Shown piece by piece: positions 41,543 through 50,089 of a stretch of DNA of 59,091 nt. Position 1 is the stretch's first letter. The number at the start of each line of letters is the position of its first letter. Under the pieces are notes generated by a model. That model was not told the DNA's origin, searched no databases, and saw only the letters and a list, made by a program, of their open reading frames with translations. The DNA is from Oscillospiraceae bacterium. GTDB lineage: Bacteria; Bacillota; Clostridia; Oscillospirales; Oscillospiraceae. Made by a program: the position numbers and the translations under genes. The stretch lies in contig JAAWEH010000019.1 in the NCBI GenBank assembly GCA_022794215.1, forward strand, positions 1 to 59,091, read 5' to 3'.

Positions 41543-43459
41543 ATGAAGAAGCGGCTGGTTTGCCTGGCCCTGGTTTTGGGCTTTTGCCTGGGGCTGTGCC
41601 CTGTCCGGGCGGCGGGAGAGGATCTGGCCTTGGAGCTCACCGGTACGGCGGGAAATGCCCCCTATCTGGCCTGGGGAGAGCTCACCGTCACGGTGGAGGA
41701 CTATTTGGAGGCGGTGCGGGACGTGGGAACCGGGCTTCTGGTGGCCTGCGAGCAGGCAGAGGTTCCTTTTATGTCCTCCGCCAAGTCCATCGTTTGGATG
41801 CCCGGGGTTTTTTCCTCCCGAAAGGCTCCCACTTACTTCTGGGACAATACCATTGACGGGATCCCTTTCAGCGAGTATTTGGAGCATAAAAGTCAGGTTC
41901 TGTCCTTTTACCGGGCCTGGGAAAGCAGCGATCTGGCTCCCGTGAGCACGCCGGAAACCCTTGCCCAATGGGAGCGGCAGGGCGGACTCCATTTCCAGTG
42001 GTACGCCCAGACCGACGAGGAACCAGTCCGGCAGGCTTATGCACAGCTCTGTCTGGACGAAGGCGTTGAGGTGGAGGAGTATGCCATGACCCCTGACGAG
42101 CTGCGCCCCCGCGTGATCCAGGCGCTGAAGGAGGCGGAGGCGGGCGTCTGGACAGAACCTTTTTATGACGACGATCCCGATTTCCCATACTGGGCTACCC
42201 TCAAGCTGCTGCCTGTGACGGCGGAAGAGCATCGCCAGATCCTTTTGAAAGAAGCCTGGCCCAGCGTTATGGAGACCATTGTGCCCCGGCAGGTGGAGGG
42301 CGCTCCCCAGCTTCCCCAGGCCACAGAGCTTTACGAGCTTTGGCTCAACTGGGCCCTGAGCCAGAATGGAGAGGTGACCATTGCCACCACCCAGTGGACC
42401 ACCCTGCCCAAGGAGGTGACCATCGCCCCGGCCGTGAAAACCAAGGAAAGCATTGTTTATAACCTGGACTTTTCCGATGTGTCCGGGGAGGACTGGTTTG
42501 CCCCCTATGTGCAGGTCTGCGTAGAAAACGGCATTCTGACTGGCACCGGGGAGGGGCGGTTTGAGCCCTACCGGGAGCTGTCTGTGGCCGAGACCGTCGT
42601 TCTGGGGGCCCGGTTCCTGGCTCGGATGCAGGTGGAGGAGATCCCCGCCCTACCCGAGGATCCTTTTGTTATGGCCCGGTTTTATGCCCAGGACGGTACA
42701 TTGCTGGGAGATTTCCGGGATCGGATCCAGCAGCCCCTTTCAGGCGTGGGAAGCCAGTATTTGACCTCCTTTCGGGAGGAGATCCTGGAGCAGGTACAGG
42801 GGGAGAACGTCACCCTGGTTTTGGATCTGGCGGCCTTACAGCCCTATATCGACTCTTACCAGTACCCTTTGCGCCACTTGTATGGGGTGGATCTCTCCGC
42901 CCCCCTGCGTTATGAGGGGGTCTGGGACGGAGACTGCTACTGCTTCGACCTGGGAGATGACTTTGAGGGTTGTGGCCCGGATTTCCTCCTGGATCTGTCC
43001 AGCTTCCTCCACTTGGCCGCCTTCCTGCCGGAGTGGTTCCGGGATGAATTTCTGTACCTATTCTATATGGTCGGAGTAAACAACGACTTCCTTGCAGGAC
43101 ATGACCTTGAGGCCATGGAAGCTGCAGCCGGCATAGACGATTGGTGTCGGGGAGAGCCGGCCCAGCGGGATGATCTAATCAGCCTACTGCGGGAGGCGGA
43201 CGATGCGCTGGGCCTGGAGGCCTTGGAACCCCCAGAGTATAGCCTTGCGCTTTTGAGCCAGATGGATGATCAGGATCTGTTCGTGTTTCGCCTCTATTTG
43301 GCCGGGGTGCTGACGGGGGTGGATGAGACCGGCTCCTACTCCGGGGAGAAAACCCTGACCCGGGCGGAGGCCGCGGCCATCTTGGGCCGCATTTTTGAGC
43401 CGGGACTGCGGGTAGAAAACACCAATTTGGACTATGAGGCCATTTTCGGAACCGAATGA
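41543..43459 (+). CDS. Secreted SLH-domain protein, long N-terminal domain
   Basis: The 638-residue product has a signal peptide (cleavage near VRA, residue 23), a unique acidic N-domain of about 280 residues, SLH motif 1 near 310-358 (FSDVSGEDWFAPYVQVCVEN), an inserted domain (LLGDFRDRIQQPLSGVG and VTLVLDLAALQPYIDSYQYP) comparable with the SLH protein at 35701, and SLH motif 3 near 580-625 (YLAGVLTGVDETGSY, LTRAEAAAILGRIF). It starts 36 bp after hisS with AGGAGG upstream, so it is very likely on the hisS transcript. Function of the N-domain unknown. Confidence 0.75.
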   Translation: MKKRLVCLALVLGFCLGLCPVRAAGEDLALELTGTAGNAPYLAWGELTVTVEDYLEAVRDVGTGLLVACEQAEVPFMSSAKSIVWMPGVFSSRKAPTYFWDNTIDGIPFSEYLEHKSQVLSFYRAWESSDLAPVSTPETLAQWERQGGLHFQWYAQTDEEPVRQAYAQLCLDEGVEVEEYAMTPDELRPRVIQALKEAEAGVWTEPFYDDDPDFPYWATLKLLPVTAEEHRQILLKEAWPSVMETIVPRQVEGAPQLPQATELYELWLNWALSQNGEVTIATTQWTTLPKEVTIAPAVKTKESIVYNLDFSDVSGEDWFAPYVQVCVENGILTGTGEGRFEPYRELSVAETVVLGARFLARMQVEEIPALPEDPFVMARFYAQDGTLLGDFRDRIQQPLSGVGSQYLTSFREEILEQVQGENVTLVLDLAALQPYIDSYQYPLRHLYGVDLSAPLRYEGVWDGDCYCFDLGDDFEGCGPDFLLDLSSFLHLAAFLPEWFRDEFLYLFYMVGVNNDFLAGHDLEAMEAAAGIDDWCRGEPAQRDDLISLLREADDALGLEALEPPEYSLALLSQMDDQDLFVFRLYLAGVLTGVDETGSYSGEKTLTRAEAAAILGRIFEPGLRVENTNLDYEAIFGTE

Positions 43460-43507
43460 GGCTGTGGAACGTCTAAAGTACATTCTTACAATAGGAGGCT
43501 TTGGCCT

Positions 43508-44497
43508 ATGAAACGATTGACTGCTTTGCTCCTCTGTACTGCTTTGTGCCTTGGGCTGACCCCAGCGAGAGCGGCAACCCAAGAGGCTTTCCAGCCCCAG
43601 AGCGTTCAGGATGGGAAAAACTCAGGACACCTGGGGTATTCCGACGTGGACGTCCACGACTGGTTCGCCCCCTATGTGGAGGTCTGCGTGGAGGCGGGAC
43701 TGATGCAGGGGACGGACAAGGGCTTTGAACCAGGCAAGGTGCTGAGCCAGGCGGAGGCTGTGACCCTGGCCGCCCGGATGGGGGCTTCCCTGCGGGGGGA
43801 GACCATCCCCGCCGCAGGCGAGGGAGAAGCCTGGTGGGAGCCCTACAACCGCTATGTGTTCCCCCAGGGCGGCATCAATAGCCCCGACGAGTATGCCGGC
43901 CGGTGGCAGTTCCTTTTTATGCTCTATGGGTATGTGGAGGATCTGCTGACTCCCATCAACGATATTTCTTCTATCTTGGCCGACCCGGAGTTCGGAAACG
44001 ACGCGATGATACTGAAATACTACAATGCCGGGATCCTGACCGGGGTGGATAAATACGGCACCGTGGCCGGGGGCAAGTCTCTGACCCGGGCAGAGGCGGC
44101 GGCCATGATCTCCCGGATCCTGCAGCCGGAGCTGCGGCTGACCTTTGTGCCGGAAGACTATTCCCCCTTTATCGCCGCCTACATGGAACCGGGGACTGTG
44201 GTGTTTGATACCGGCGTTACCGCCGAGGCCTTTTTGGACGCGGTAAACAACCGCATTTATAATGCAGAGTACGGCTTTAAGCGTATAGGGGCGGAGTTTA
44301 ACTGGCACTCTGTGGATCTGAATGGCAAGACCACGTTGGAAGATATAAACTCCGGCGTGCTGGAAGATCTGGGGGTCACAGCGGCTCAGGGCACCCAGGC
44401 CTACCGGGACTTTGACTATCAGGTGTACTATTCCCGGCTCATCGACCTGACCGGGAAAACCTTCGAGCCGGATTACGCCGTGGGCGTGGGGTCGTGA
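43508..44497 (+). CDS. Secreted SLH-domain protein, short form
   Basis: The 329-residue product has a signal peptide ending near ARA (residue 22), SLH motif 1 at about 43-92 (YSDVDVHDWFAPYVEVCVEA), a degenerate second motif and motif 3 near 170-213 (YNAGILTGVDKYGTV, LTRAEAAAMISRIL). A small C-terminal domain of about 105 residues follows with no recognised fold. TAGGAGG precedes the ATG. It is the middle member of the trio between hisS and aspS; its signal peptide closely resembles those of its neighbours, pointing to tandem duplication. Confidence 0.75.
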   Translation: MKRLTALLLCTALCLGLTPARAATQEAFQPQSVQDGKNSGHLGYSDVDVHDWFAPYVEVCVEAGLMQGTDKGFEPGKVLSQAEAVTLAARMGASLRGETIPAAGEGEAWWEPYNRYVFPQGGINSPDEYAGRWQFLFMLYGYVEDLLTPINDISSILADPEFGNDAMILKYYNAGILTGVDKYGTVAGGKSLTRAEAAAMISRILQPELRLTFVPEDYSPFIAAYMEPGTVVFDTGVTAEAFLDAVNNRIYNAEYGFKRIGAEFNWHSVDLNGKTTLEDINSGVLEDLGVTAAQGTQAYRDFDYQVYYSRLIDLTGKTFEPDYAVGVGS

Positions 44498-44547
44498 GCA
44501 TTGTCTCCGGATGCCGCTGCTCAAAAGCCTTTGAAAGGGAGTATACA

Positions 44548-45939
44548 ATGAAAAAACAAATCGTTTGCGGACTGCTTTGCACCGGGCTTTGCCTGTCCTT
44601 TGCCCAGGCAGTACAGAGCGGATTTACCGATGTGCGGGAGGACGACTGGTTCGCCCCCTATGTTTCCGTCTGTGCCGAGGCGGGGCTGATGAACGGCACG
44701 GGGGACGGAACCTTCAGTCCCGACGGAACTGTCACTATGGCGGAGGCGGCTGCCATCGCCGCCCGGCTGGGGGAGAGCTTGAACGACGACCCCATTGTCT
44801 ACGGAACAGCGGCTCCGGGAGAGACCTTGCCCTGGTATCACTGGTATGTGGAATATTTGAAGGGCTATGGGGTCACGGTGGAGCAGGCCGAGGTTGCCGC
44901 CACCCGGCAGCAGTTTTTTGGCCTGCTCTCCGCGGTAACGCCTTCTTCCGCCCTCCCTGCCATCAATTCTATCACCACCCTTCCCGATACCCAGGACGCC
45001 GGGGTGCTCCGCTTTTATAATGCGGGCATTCTCACCGGCACAGATGATTACGGTACCTTTTCCCCCAACCGGCTCCTCAAGCGGAGCGAGGTGGCCGCCA
45101 TGATGTCCCGAATGGTCAAGCCCGAGCTGCGGCAGGTGTTTGTACCCCAGAGCCTTCCCAGCCAGCAGGCCGGACAGTCCGAGGGTTCCTTCAATGACCA
45201 GACCGCCCTTTGGGTCAACGATCAGGCCGTTTCGGTCAGCAGCTTTACCAGCTGGGCCCTTCAGATCGCCTATCAGCTGGACTCCTTCTATTACTACAAT
45301 TACAATACCCGCCTTTCCTGGAACGATCTGCTGGAGCAGAGTATTTTTGAGCAGGCCGTCCAATATGCCGCCGCCCAGGCCATCATGACCGACCTGGCCC
45401 AGCAGCAGGGCTGCTCTCTGCAGGAGCTGGCCGCCGTTCTGACCCCCGATCCCTCCCAGAAGATCCTGCGGGAATATGTGCAGGGAGAGGACATCCTCTG
45501 TGCCAAGCACATTTTGGTGGCCGATGAATCCACCGCCCGGTCTGTCATCGCCGGACTGGACGCCCAGCCCACCCTGGAACAGTTTAACGCCATCCTGTCT
45601 GTGCTGGGCACTGATCCCGGCATGGCCGCCAACCCGGAGGGCTATCTCTTCACCGCCGGAGAGATGGTAGAGCCCTTTGAAAACGGCACCCGGGCCCTGA
45701 CTGTCGGCAGTTACAGCAAAGAGCCGGTGGCCTCCGACTTTGGCTTCCACGTTATCTGGCGGCTGGATCCCCTGGATCACCCGGATTTGAAGGCCCAGTA
45801 CCAAGAGCTTCGGCTCAACAGCATTGTGGATTTGGCCCTGGCCGGCGCCTATATTCGTACCAACGATGAGATCATTGCCAACATCGACCTGCCCAGCACC
45901 TACAACGCTTACCTGCAAGCCCTGGCCGCACAGCAGTGA
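44548..45939 (+). CDS. SLH-anchored parvulin-type peptidyl-prolyl isomerase
   Basis: The 463-residue product has a signal peptide (about 1-22), SLH motif 1 near 26-72 (FTDVREDDWFAPYVSVCAEA), a degenerate motif 2 and motif 3 near 155-198 (YNAGILTGTDDYGTF). It then has a SurA/PrsA-type helical segment (about 225-310) and a parvulin rotamase domain near 318-405, opening CAKHILVADES and closing SDFGFHVIWRLDPL. These parts parallel the lipoprotein foldase at 8811, with the lipid anchor replaced by SLH wall anchoring. It may assist folding of surface proteins at the outer wall. AAAGGGAG precedes the ATG at 44548. Confidence 0.8.
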   Translation: MKKQIVCGLLCTGLCLSFAQAVQSGFTDVREDDWFAPYVSVCAEAGLMNGTGDGTFSPDGTVTMAEAAAIAARLGESLNDDPIVYGTAAPGETLPWYHWYVEYLKGYGVTVEQAEVAATRQQFFGLLSAVTPSSALPAINSITTLPDTQDAGVLRFYNAGILTGTDDYGTFSPNRLLKRSEVAAMMSRMVKPELRQVFVPQSLPSQQAGQSEGSFNDQTALWVNDQAVSVSSFTSWALQIAYQLDSFYYYNYNTRLSWNDLLEQSIFEQAVQYAAAQAIMTDLAQQQGCSLQELAAVLTPDPSQKILREYVQGEDILCAKHILVADESTARSVIAGLDAQPTLEQFNAILSVLGTDPGMAANPEGYLFTAGEMVEPFENGTRALTVGSYSKEPVASDFGFHVIWRLDPLDHPDLKAQYQELRLNSIVDLALAGAYIRTNDEIIANIDLPSTYNAYLQALAAQQ

Positions 45940-45983
45940 GAAGGCGGCTCCGCCAAGGGGCAGGCCGATGAACGGGTTTTTGC

Positions 45984-46012
45984 CTGTTGGAAGGCTTATG
46001 GAACCATATAAT
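45984..46012 (+). promoter_or_regulatory. Possible secondary promoter of aspS
   Basis: A perfect -10 TATAAT (46007-46012) has only a weak -35 (CTGTTG, 45984-45989) at 17 bp. It could supply aspS independently of the T-box transcript. Confidence 0.4.
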
Positions 46013-46054
46013 ACGTTTTCCCTTTCATAGACTACATTTTAGGAGTTGATTTTC

Positions 46055-47845
46055 ATGGATCAGTGCAAAACAGCCTACCGTTCCCACAACTGCGGAGAGC
46101 TCCGCATGGAGCAGGTAGGCCAGACCGTCACCCTGTCCGGCTTTCTGGAAAACTTCCGGGAGGTGGGCGCGGGCCTTGGCTTCGCCGTCCTCCGGGATTT
46201 CTACGGGGTCACTCAGGTGGTGGCCGAGACCGAGGAGATGGTGAAGGCCTTCAAGGCCCTCAACAAGGAATCCACCGTCCAGGTCACCGGCGCCGTGCGG
46301 GAGCGGGATTCCAAGAATCCCAAGCTGCCCACCGGCGACATCGAGGTGGTGCCCTCCGCCCTCACCGTGCTGGGCAAGTGCATCCACAACGAGCTTCCCT
46401 TCCAGGTCAACCGCAGTCGGGAGGCCGACGAGTCCATCCGGCTCAAGCACCGCTACCTGGATCTCAGAAACCCGGACGTGAAGAAAAACATCATCCTCCG
46501 CTCCCAGGTGGTGGCGGCCCTGCGCTCTTCCATGATCGACCACGGGTTTATGGAGATCACCACTCCCATCCTCACCGCCTCCTCTCCCGAGGGGGCCCGG
46601 GACTATCTGGTGCCCTCCCGGAAACACCCGGGCAAGTTCTACGCCCTTCCCCAGGCTCCCCAGCAGTTCAAGCAGCTGCTGATGGCCTCCGGCTTTGACA
46701 AGTACTTCCAGATCGCCCCCTGCTTCCGGGATGAGGACGCCCGGGGCGACCGCTCCCCCGGCGAATTTTACCAGCTGGATATGGAGATGGCCTTCGCCAG
46801 CCAGGAGGACGTGTTCGCCGTTCTGGAGGACGTGCTCCCCCCCATCTTCGCCAAGTACGGCACCTACAACGTGGCCTCCAAGCCCCCCTTCGCCCGCATC
46901 CCCTACAACGAGGCCATGGAGAAGTACGGCTCGGATAAGCCCGACCTGCGCATCGACCTCACCGTCACCGACGTCACCGAGCTGCTGTCCGGCTGCGGCT
47001 TCGAGCCCTTTGCCGGCAACGTGGTGAAGGCCGTGGTGGTCAGCGACTTCGAGGGACCCCGGAAGCAGATCGACAAGCTCTGCGCCGATGTGGAGGTTCA
47101 GGCGGGAAACAAGGCCTACTGGTTCCGCATGGACGAGAACGGCGAGCTGGTGGGCGGTATCTCCAAGTTTCTTCAGGAGAAGAAGGAGGAGGTCGTCAAG
47201 GCCCTGGGCCTCACAAACGGCACCTTCGTGGGCCTCTCCGCCGGAGCCAAGGGGGCCGCCCAGAAAACCGCCGGCGTGCTGGTGAAGATGCTGGGCGCCT
47301 TCTGCCCCAACCACATGGACAAGGAGCGCTATGAGTTCTGCTGGATCGTGGACTTCCCCATGTACGAGATCGGGGAGGAGTCCGGAGCGCTGGAGTTCTG
47401 CCATAACCCCTTCTCCATGCCCGCCGGCGGCTCCGAGGTGCTGCAAAAGGCGGCGGCTGGGGAGATCGACCCCCTGAGCATCACCGCCGACCAGTACGAC
47501 CTGGTCTGTAACGGCATCGAGCTTTCCTCCGGGGCCGTGCGGAACCACGATCCTGAGATCATGGTGGAGGCCTTCCGCCTGGTGGGCCTGGGGGAGGACG
47601 ACGTGAAGGCCAAGTTCCCCGCCATGTATAACGCCTTTACCTACGGCGCGCCCCCCCATGCCGGCATCGCCCCCGGCGTGGACCGGATGGTGATGCTCCT
47701 CTCCGGCGAGGAGACTATCCGGGAGATCATCCCCTTCCCCATGAACAAGAACGCCCAGGATCTGATGATGAGCGCCCCCAGCAAGGTGACCCAGGCCCAG
47801 CTGGACGAGCTGAATATCGCCGTCACCGTGGAGGAAGAGGAATGA
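46055..47845 (+). CDS. aspS: Aspartyl-tRNA synthetase
   Basis: This 596-residue bacterial-type enzyme has an OB-fold anticodon domain (about 10-110), class II core with motif 2 CFRDEDARGDRSPGEFYQLD, the GAD insertion domain (about 300-420) and motif 3 GAPPHAGIAPGVDRMVMLL. Length fits the bacterial form, so tRNA-Asp charging is expected. The ATG at 46055 has AGGAG nine bases upstream. The hisS-aspS pair is a common Firmicutes operon; here three SLH genes have come between the two. It overlaps the next gene by four bases (ATGA). Confidence 0.95.
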   Translation: MDQCKTAYRSHNCGELRMEQVGQTVTLSGFLENFREVGAGLGFAVLRDFYGVTQVVAETEEMVKAFKALNKESTVQVTGAVRERDSKNPKLPTGDIEVVPSALTVLGKCIHNELPFQVNRSREADESIRLKHRYLDLRNPDVKKNIILRSQVVAALRSSMIDHGFMEITTPILTASSPEGARDYLVPSRKHPGKFYALPQAPQQFKQLLMASGFDKYFQIAPCFRDEDARGDRSPGEFYQLDMEMAFASQEDVFAVLEDVLPPIFAKYGTYNVASKPPFARIPYNEAMEKYGSDKPDLRIDLTVTDVTELLSGCGFEPFAGNVVKAVVVSDFEGPRKQIDKLCADVEVQAGNKAYWFRMDENGELVGGISKFLQEKKEEVVKALGLTNGTFVGLSAGAKGAAQKTAGVLVKMLGAFCPNHMDKERYEFCWIVDFPMYEIGEESGALEFCHNPFSMPAGGSEVLQKAAAGEIDPLSITADQYDLVCNGIELSSGAVRNHDPEIMVEAFRLVGLGEDDVKAKFPAMYNAFTYGAPPHAGIAPGVDRMVMLLSGEETIREIIPFPMNKNAQDLMMSAPSKVTQAQLDELNIAVTVEEEE

Positions 47846-49185
47846 ACATGACTCAAAACGACGATTTTCTCCACCTTATGGACGCCCTGCCCGCCGATGT
47901 GGATCGGCGGGTGAAAGCGGGTGACATCGCCGGGGCTTTGCGGCTTATTGAGGCTTACCTCGCCAGCGGAAAACAGCCCGAGCTGGCCCCCCGGCTTCGG
48001 GCCGAGCGGGTGCGGCTGGGCCGGCTGGAGAACGACTATCCCCTTACCAAGCAGCAGGCCATTGCCCAGGTTCGGGAGGAGTGGCCCGAGTTTACCGAGG
48101 AACAGTTCGACACCCTGGTGGACAACCGCCGCATCGATTGGCGCTATGTAAACGGACAGGTGCAGTACCACGACCGGTTTTTGAGCTGTGTGCGCATTTA
48201 CGCCGCCAAGGAAGCCCCCGGGCTGAAGGTGGAGGCGGAGGATCACACTCAGCGGGATGAGATGCTTGCCCGAATGAAACAGGAGGGCGGGCTTACCGCT
48301 CAGATTACTCTGAAGGCCTCGGTCAAGGCCAAGGTCTCCGCCGCCGGGAAGAAGGTTCAGGCCTGGCTGCCCATTCCCGCCGACTGCGTCCAGCAAAGTG
48401 AAATTGAGATCCTGGACGCCACCCCCGGCTATGTGCTGGGCCCCGCGGATGCACAGGCCCGAACCATCTATTGGGAGAGCAGCGAGCGGGACTGTTTTGA
48501 GGTCACCTACCGCTATAAGCACCATGCCCCTTACGTGGATCCATACACCTTGAAGTGTGACGAGGTGCAGCCCACCTTTGATACCGGGGAGCAGCTGCCC
48601 CACATTGCCTTCACCCCGTATCTCCGGGAGCTTGCCCACCGGATCACCAAAGACTGCAAGACCCCGGTGGAGAAGGCGGGGGCCATCTATGACTACGTGA
48701 CCGGGTATGTAGACTACCGCTACCAACCCGCCTATGTGCTCCTGGACAACATTGCCGACTCCTGCGCCAAGGAGCTGCGGGGAGATTGCGGCATCTTTGC
48801 CCTGCTGTTCATCACCCTGTGCCGGATCTCCGGCATTCCCGCCCGGTGGCAAAGCGGCCTGTCCGCCAAGCCCGACGACTCCGGCGCCCACGACTGGGCC
48901 ATGTTCTATGTCGCTCCCTACGGCTGGCTCTTTGCCGATCCCTCCTTCGGTTCCGGAGCCCGGCGCAACGGAGAGCCAGAGCGGAGGAAGCACTATTTCG
49001 GCAACCTGGATCCCTGCCGCATGGTGGCAAACTCCGTGTTCCAGGCGCCTCTGTGCCCCCCAGATCCCTGCTACCGCAACGATCCCTATGACAATCAGCT
49101 GGGAGAGATGACGGTGGACGGTGTGGGCCTGGACAGCACCGGGATGGAGAGAAGCGTGGAGACAGTGGAGTTCCTGTTCTTATAA
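47842..49185 (+). CDS. Transglutaminase-like cysteine protease-fold protein
   Basis: This 447-residue protein has a transglutaminase-core domain in its C-terminal half with a complete Cys-His-Asp triad: RGDCGIFALLF (Cys near 315), SGAHDWAMFY (His near 351) and FADPSFGSG (Asp). The N-terminal 150 residues are helical and charged, and no signal peptide is seen, so it should be cytosolic. Substrate unknown; members of this fold cleave or crosslink peptides. The start overlaps the aspS stop (ATGA), with GGAGGAAGAGG upstream; an ATG two codons later is possible. Confidence 0.78.
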   Translation: MNMTQNDDFLHLMDALPADVDRRVKAGDIAGALRLIEAYLASGKQPELAPRLRAERVRLGRLENDYPLTKQQAIAQVREEWPEFTEEQFDTLVDNRRIDWRYVNGQVQYHDRFLSCVRIYAAKEAPGLKVEAEDHTQRDEMLARMKQEGGLTAQITLKASVKAKVSAAGKKVQAWLPIPADCVQQSEIEILDATPGYVLGPADAQARTIYWESSERDCFEVTYRYKHHAPYVDPYTLKCDEVQPTFDTGEQLPHIAFTPYLRELAHRITKDCKTPVEKAGAIYDYVTGYVDYRYQPAYVLLDNIADSCAKELRGDCGIFALLFITLCRISGIPARWQSGLSAKPDDSGAHDWAMFYVAPYGWLFADPSFGSGARRNGEPERRKHYFGNLDPCRMVANSVFQAPLCPPDPCYRNDPYDNQLGEMTVDGVGLDSTGMERSVETVEFLFL

Positions 49186-49212
49186 AACCGTTTCCCAAAC
49201 AAATAAAAACAA

Positions 49213-49250
49213 CGGGTATTTCTCTTGCCGAGAAATACCCGCTGTTTTTT
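49213..49250. terminator. Bidirectional terminator between the transglutaminase-like gene and the HAD gene
   Basis: CGGGTATTTCTC / GAGAAATACCCG is a perfect 12-bp stem around TTGCC, with TGTTTTTTAT on the plus side and an A/T-rich flank on the minus side. Confidence 0.85.
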
Positions 49251-49257
49251 ATTTGAT

Positions 49258-50064
49258 TCAATACCGCTGATCCAAAATCCCGATCAGCGCCGCGATTGCC
49301 CCTTCCTCGCAGGAGGGCAGAAGAGTGGCGCCCCACTCCTTGACCTCCTGGGCACAGTTGGCAGGGGCAAAGGGGATGGCGGAAACCTCCAGCATGGGAA
49401 TATCGTTCTGGTTGTCCCCCACACAGTAGAGATGTTCCCGTTTGATCCCCAGCCGGCGGGCCAGCTCCAAAACCATACCGCCCTTGGTACTGCCTTTTGC
49501 GGTAATTTCCAGCATGTGAAAGTTGGAGAAGATGGCCTCGTACCGGGTCGGCCACTGCTCCCGAATGTATTTCTGCACCGGCAGCAGCAGCTCATTTTCC
49601 TGGTGGAAAATGGCCTTGCTCCAAGGCTGAGGCATCTCCTCAATGCTACATTCCACCGCCCCTGTGCCCGCCTTTTCCAGATGGTAGACCGTCCAGCGGT
49701 TGGGGTTCCAAACATATACGTCGTCCCCGTGATAGGCCTCCAGGCTCACGGCGGGAAACCGGCGGCCCACCTGGGCCATATCCGCCGCAGCCGTGGGGGG
49801 CACGGTATATTCCACCACCATCTCATCCCGCTGGAAGTCGTAGAGCTGCCCTCCGTTGGACAGAATCACGGGGGCGTTCACCGGGGCCAGGGACAGCCGG
49901 GGAGCAAAGGTTCGGTGGGCCCGGCCGGTGGAGATGGTAAAGGTTCCTCCCTGGGCTTTGAAGTAGGCCACGGCCTCCAGGTTGGCCTGGGGTACGACGC
50001 CGCTTTCGGGACAGTAGGTGTCGTCAAAATCAGTAGCCAGCAGAACACCGTCAAATTTGCCCAA
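49258..50064 (-). CDS. Cof-type HAD-family phosphatase
   Basis: The 268-residue product has all four HAD motifs: motif I ATDFDDTY (D12, D14; the usual DGT reads DDT), motif II TISTGRA, motif III Lys in GSTKGGM and motif IV CVGDNQNDIPML, with a C2-type cap in the middle. Such enzymes dephosphorylate sugar phosphates, FMN, PLP or HMP-diphosphate. It is 25 bp downstream of thiT under a TPP riboswitch, so a thiamine-related phosphate is a reasonable guess (E. coli Cof acts on HMP-PP). Confidence 0.82.
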   Translation of the reverse strand: MGKFDGVLLATDFDDTYCPESGVVPQANLEAVAYFKAQGGTFTISTGRAHRTFAPRLSLAPVNAPVILSNGGQLYDFQRDEMVVEYTVPPTAAADMAQVGRRFPAVSLEAYHGDDVYVWNPNRWTVYHLEKAGTGAVECSIEEMPQPWSKAIFHQENELLLPVQKYIREQWPTRYEAIFSNFHMLEITAKGSTKGGMVLELARRLGIKREHLYCVGDNQNDIPMLEVSAIPFAPANCAQEVKEWGATLLPSCEEGAIAALIGILDQRY

Positions 50065-50089
50065 GGGGGTTCCTCCTCCTCTTCTTTGG

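Noticed and set aside
46025-47659. Long open stretch antisense to aspS (over 500 codons)
   Set aside because: It is the shadow of a strongly conserved GC-rich gene; low-complexity His/Gly/Val-rich product, no RBS. The similar one across 40112-42232 (about 700 codons) is rejected for the same reason.
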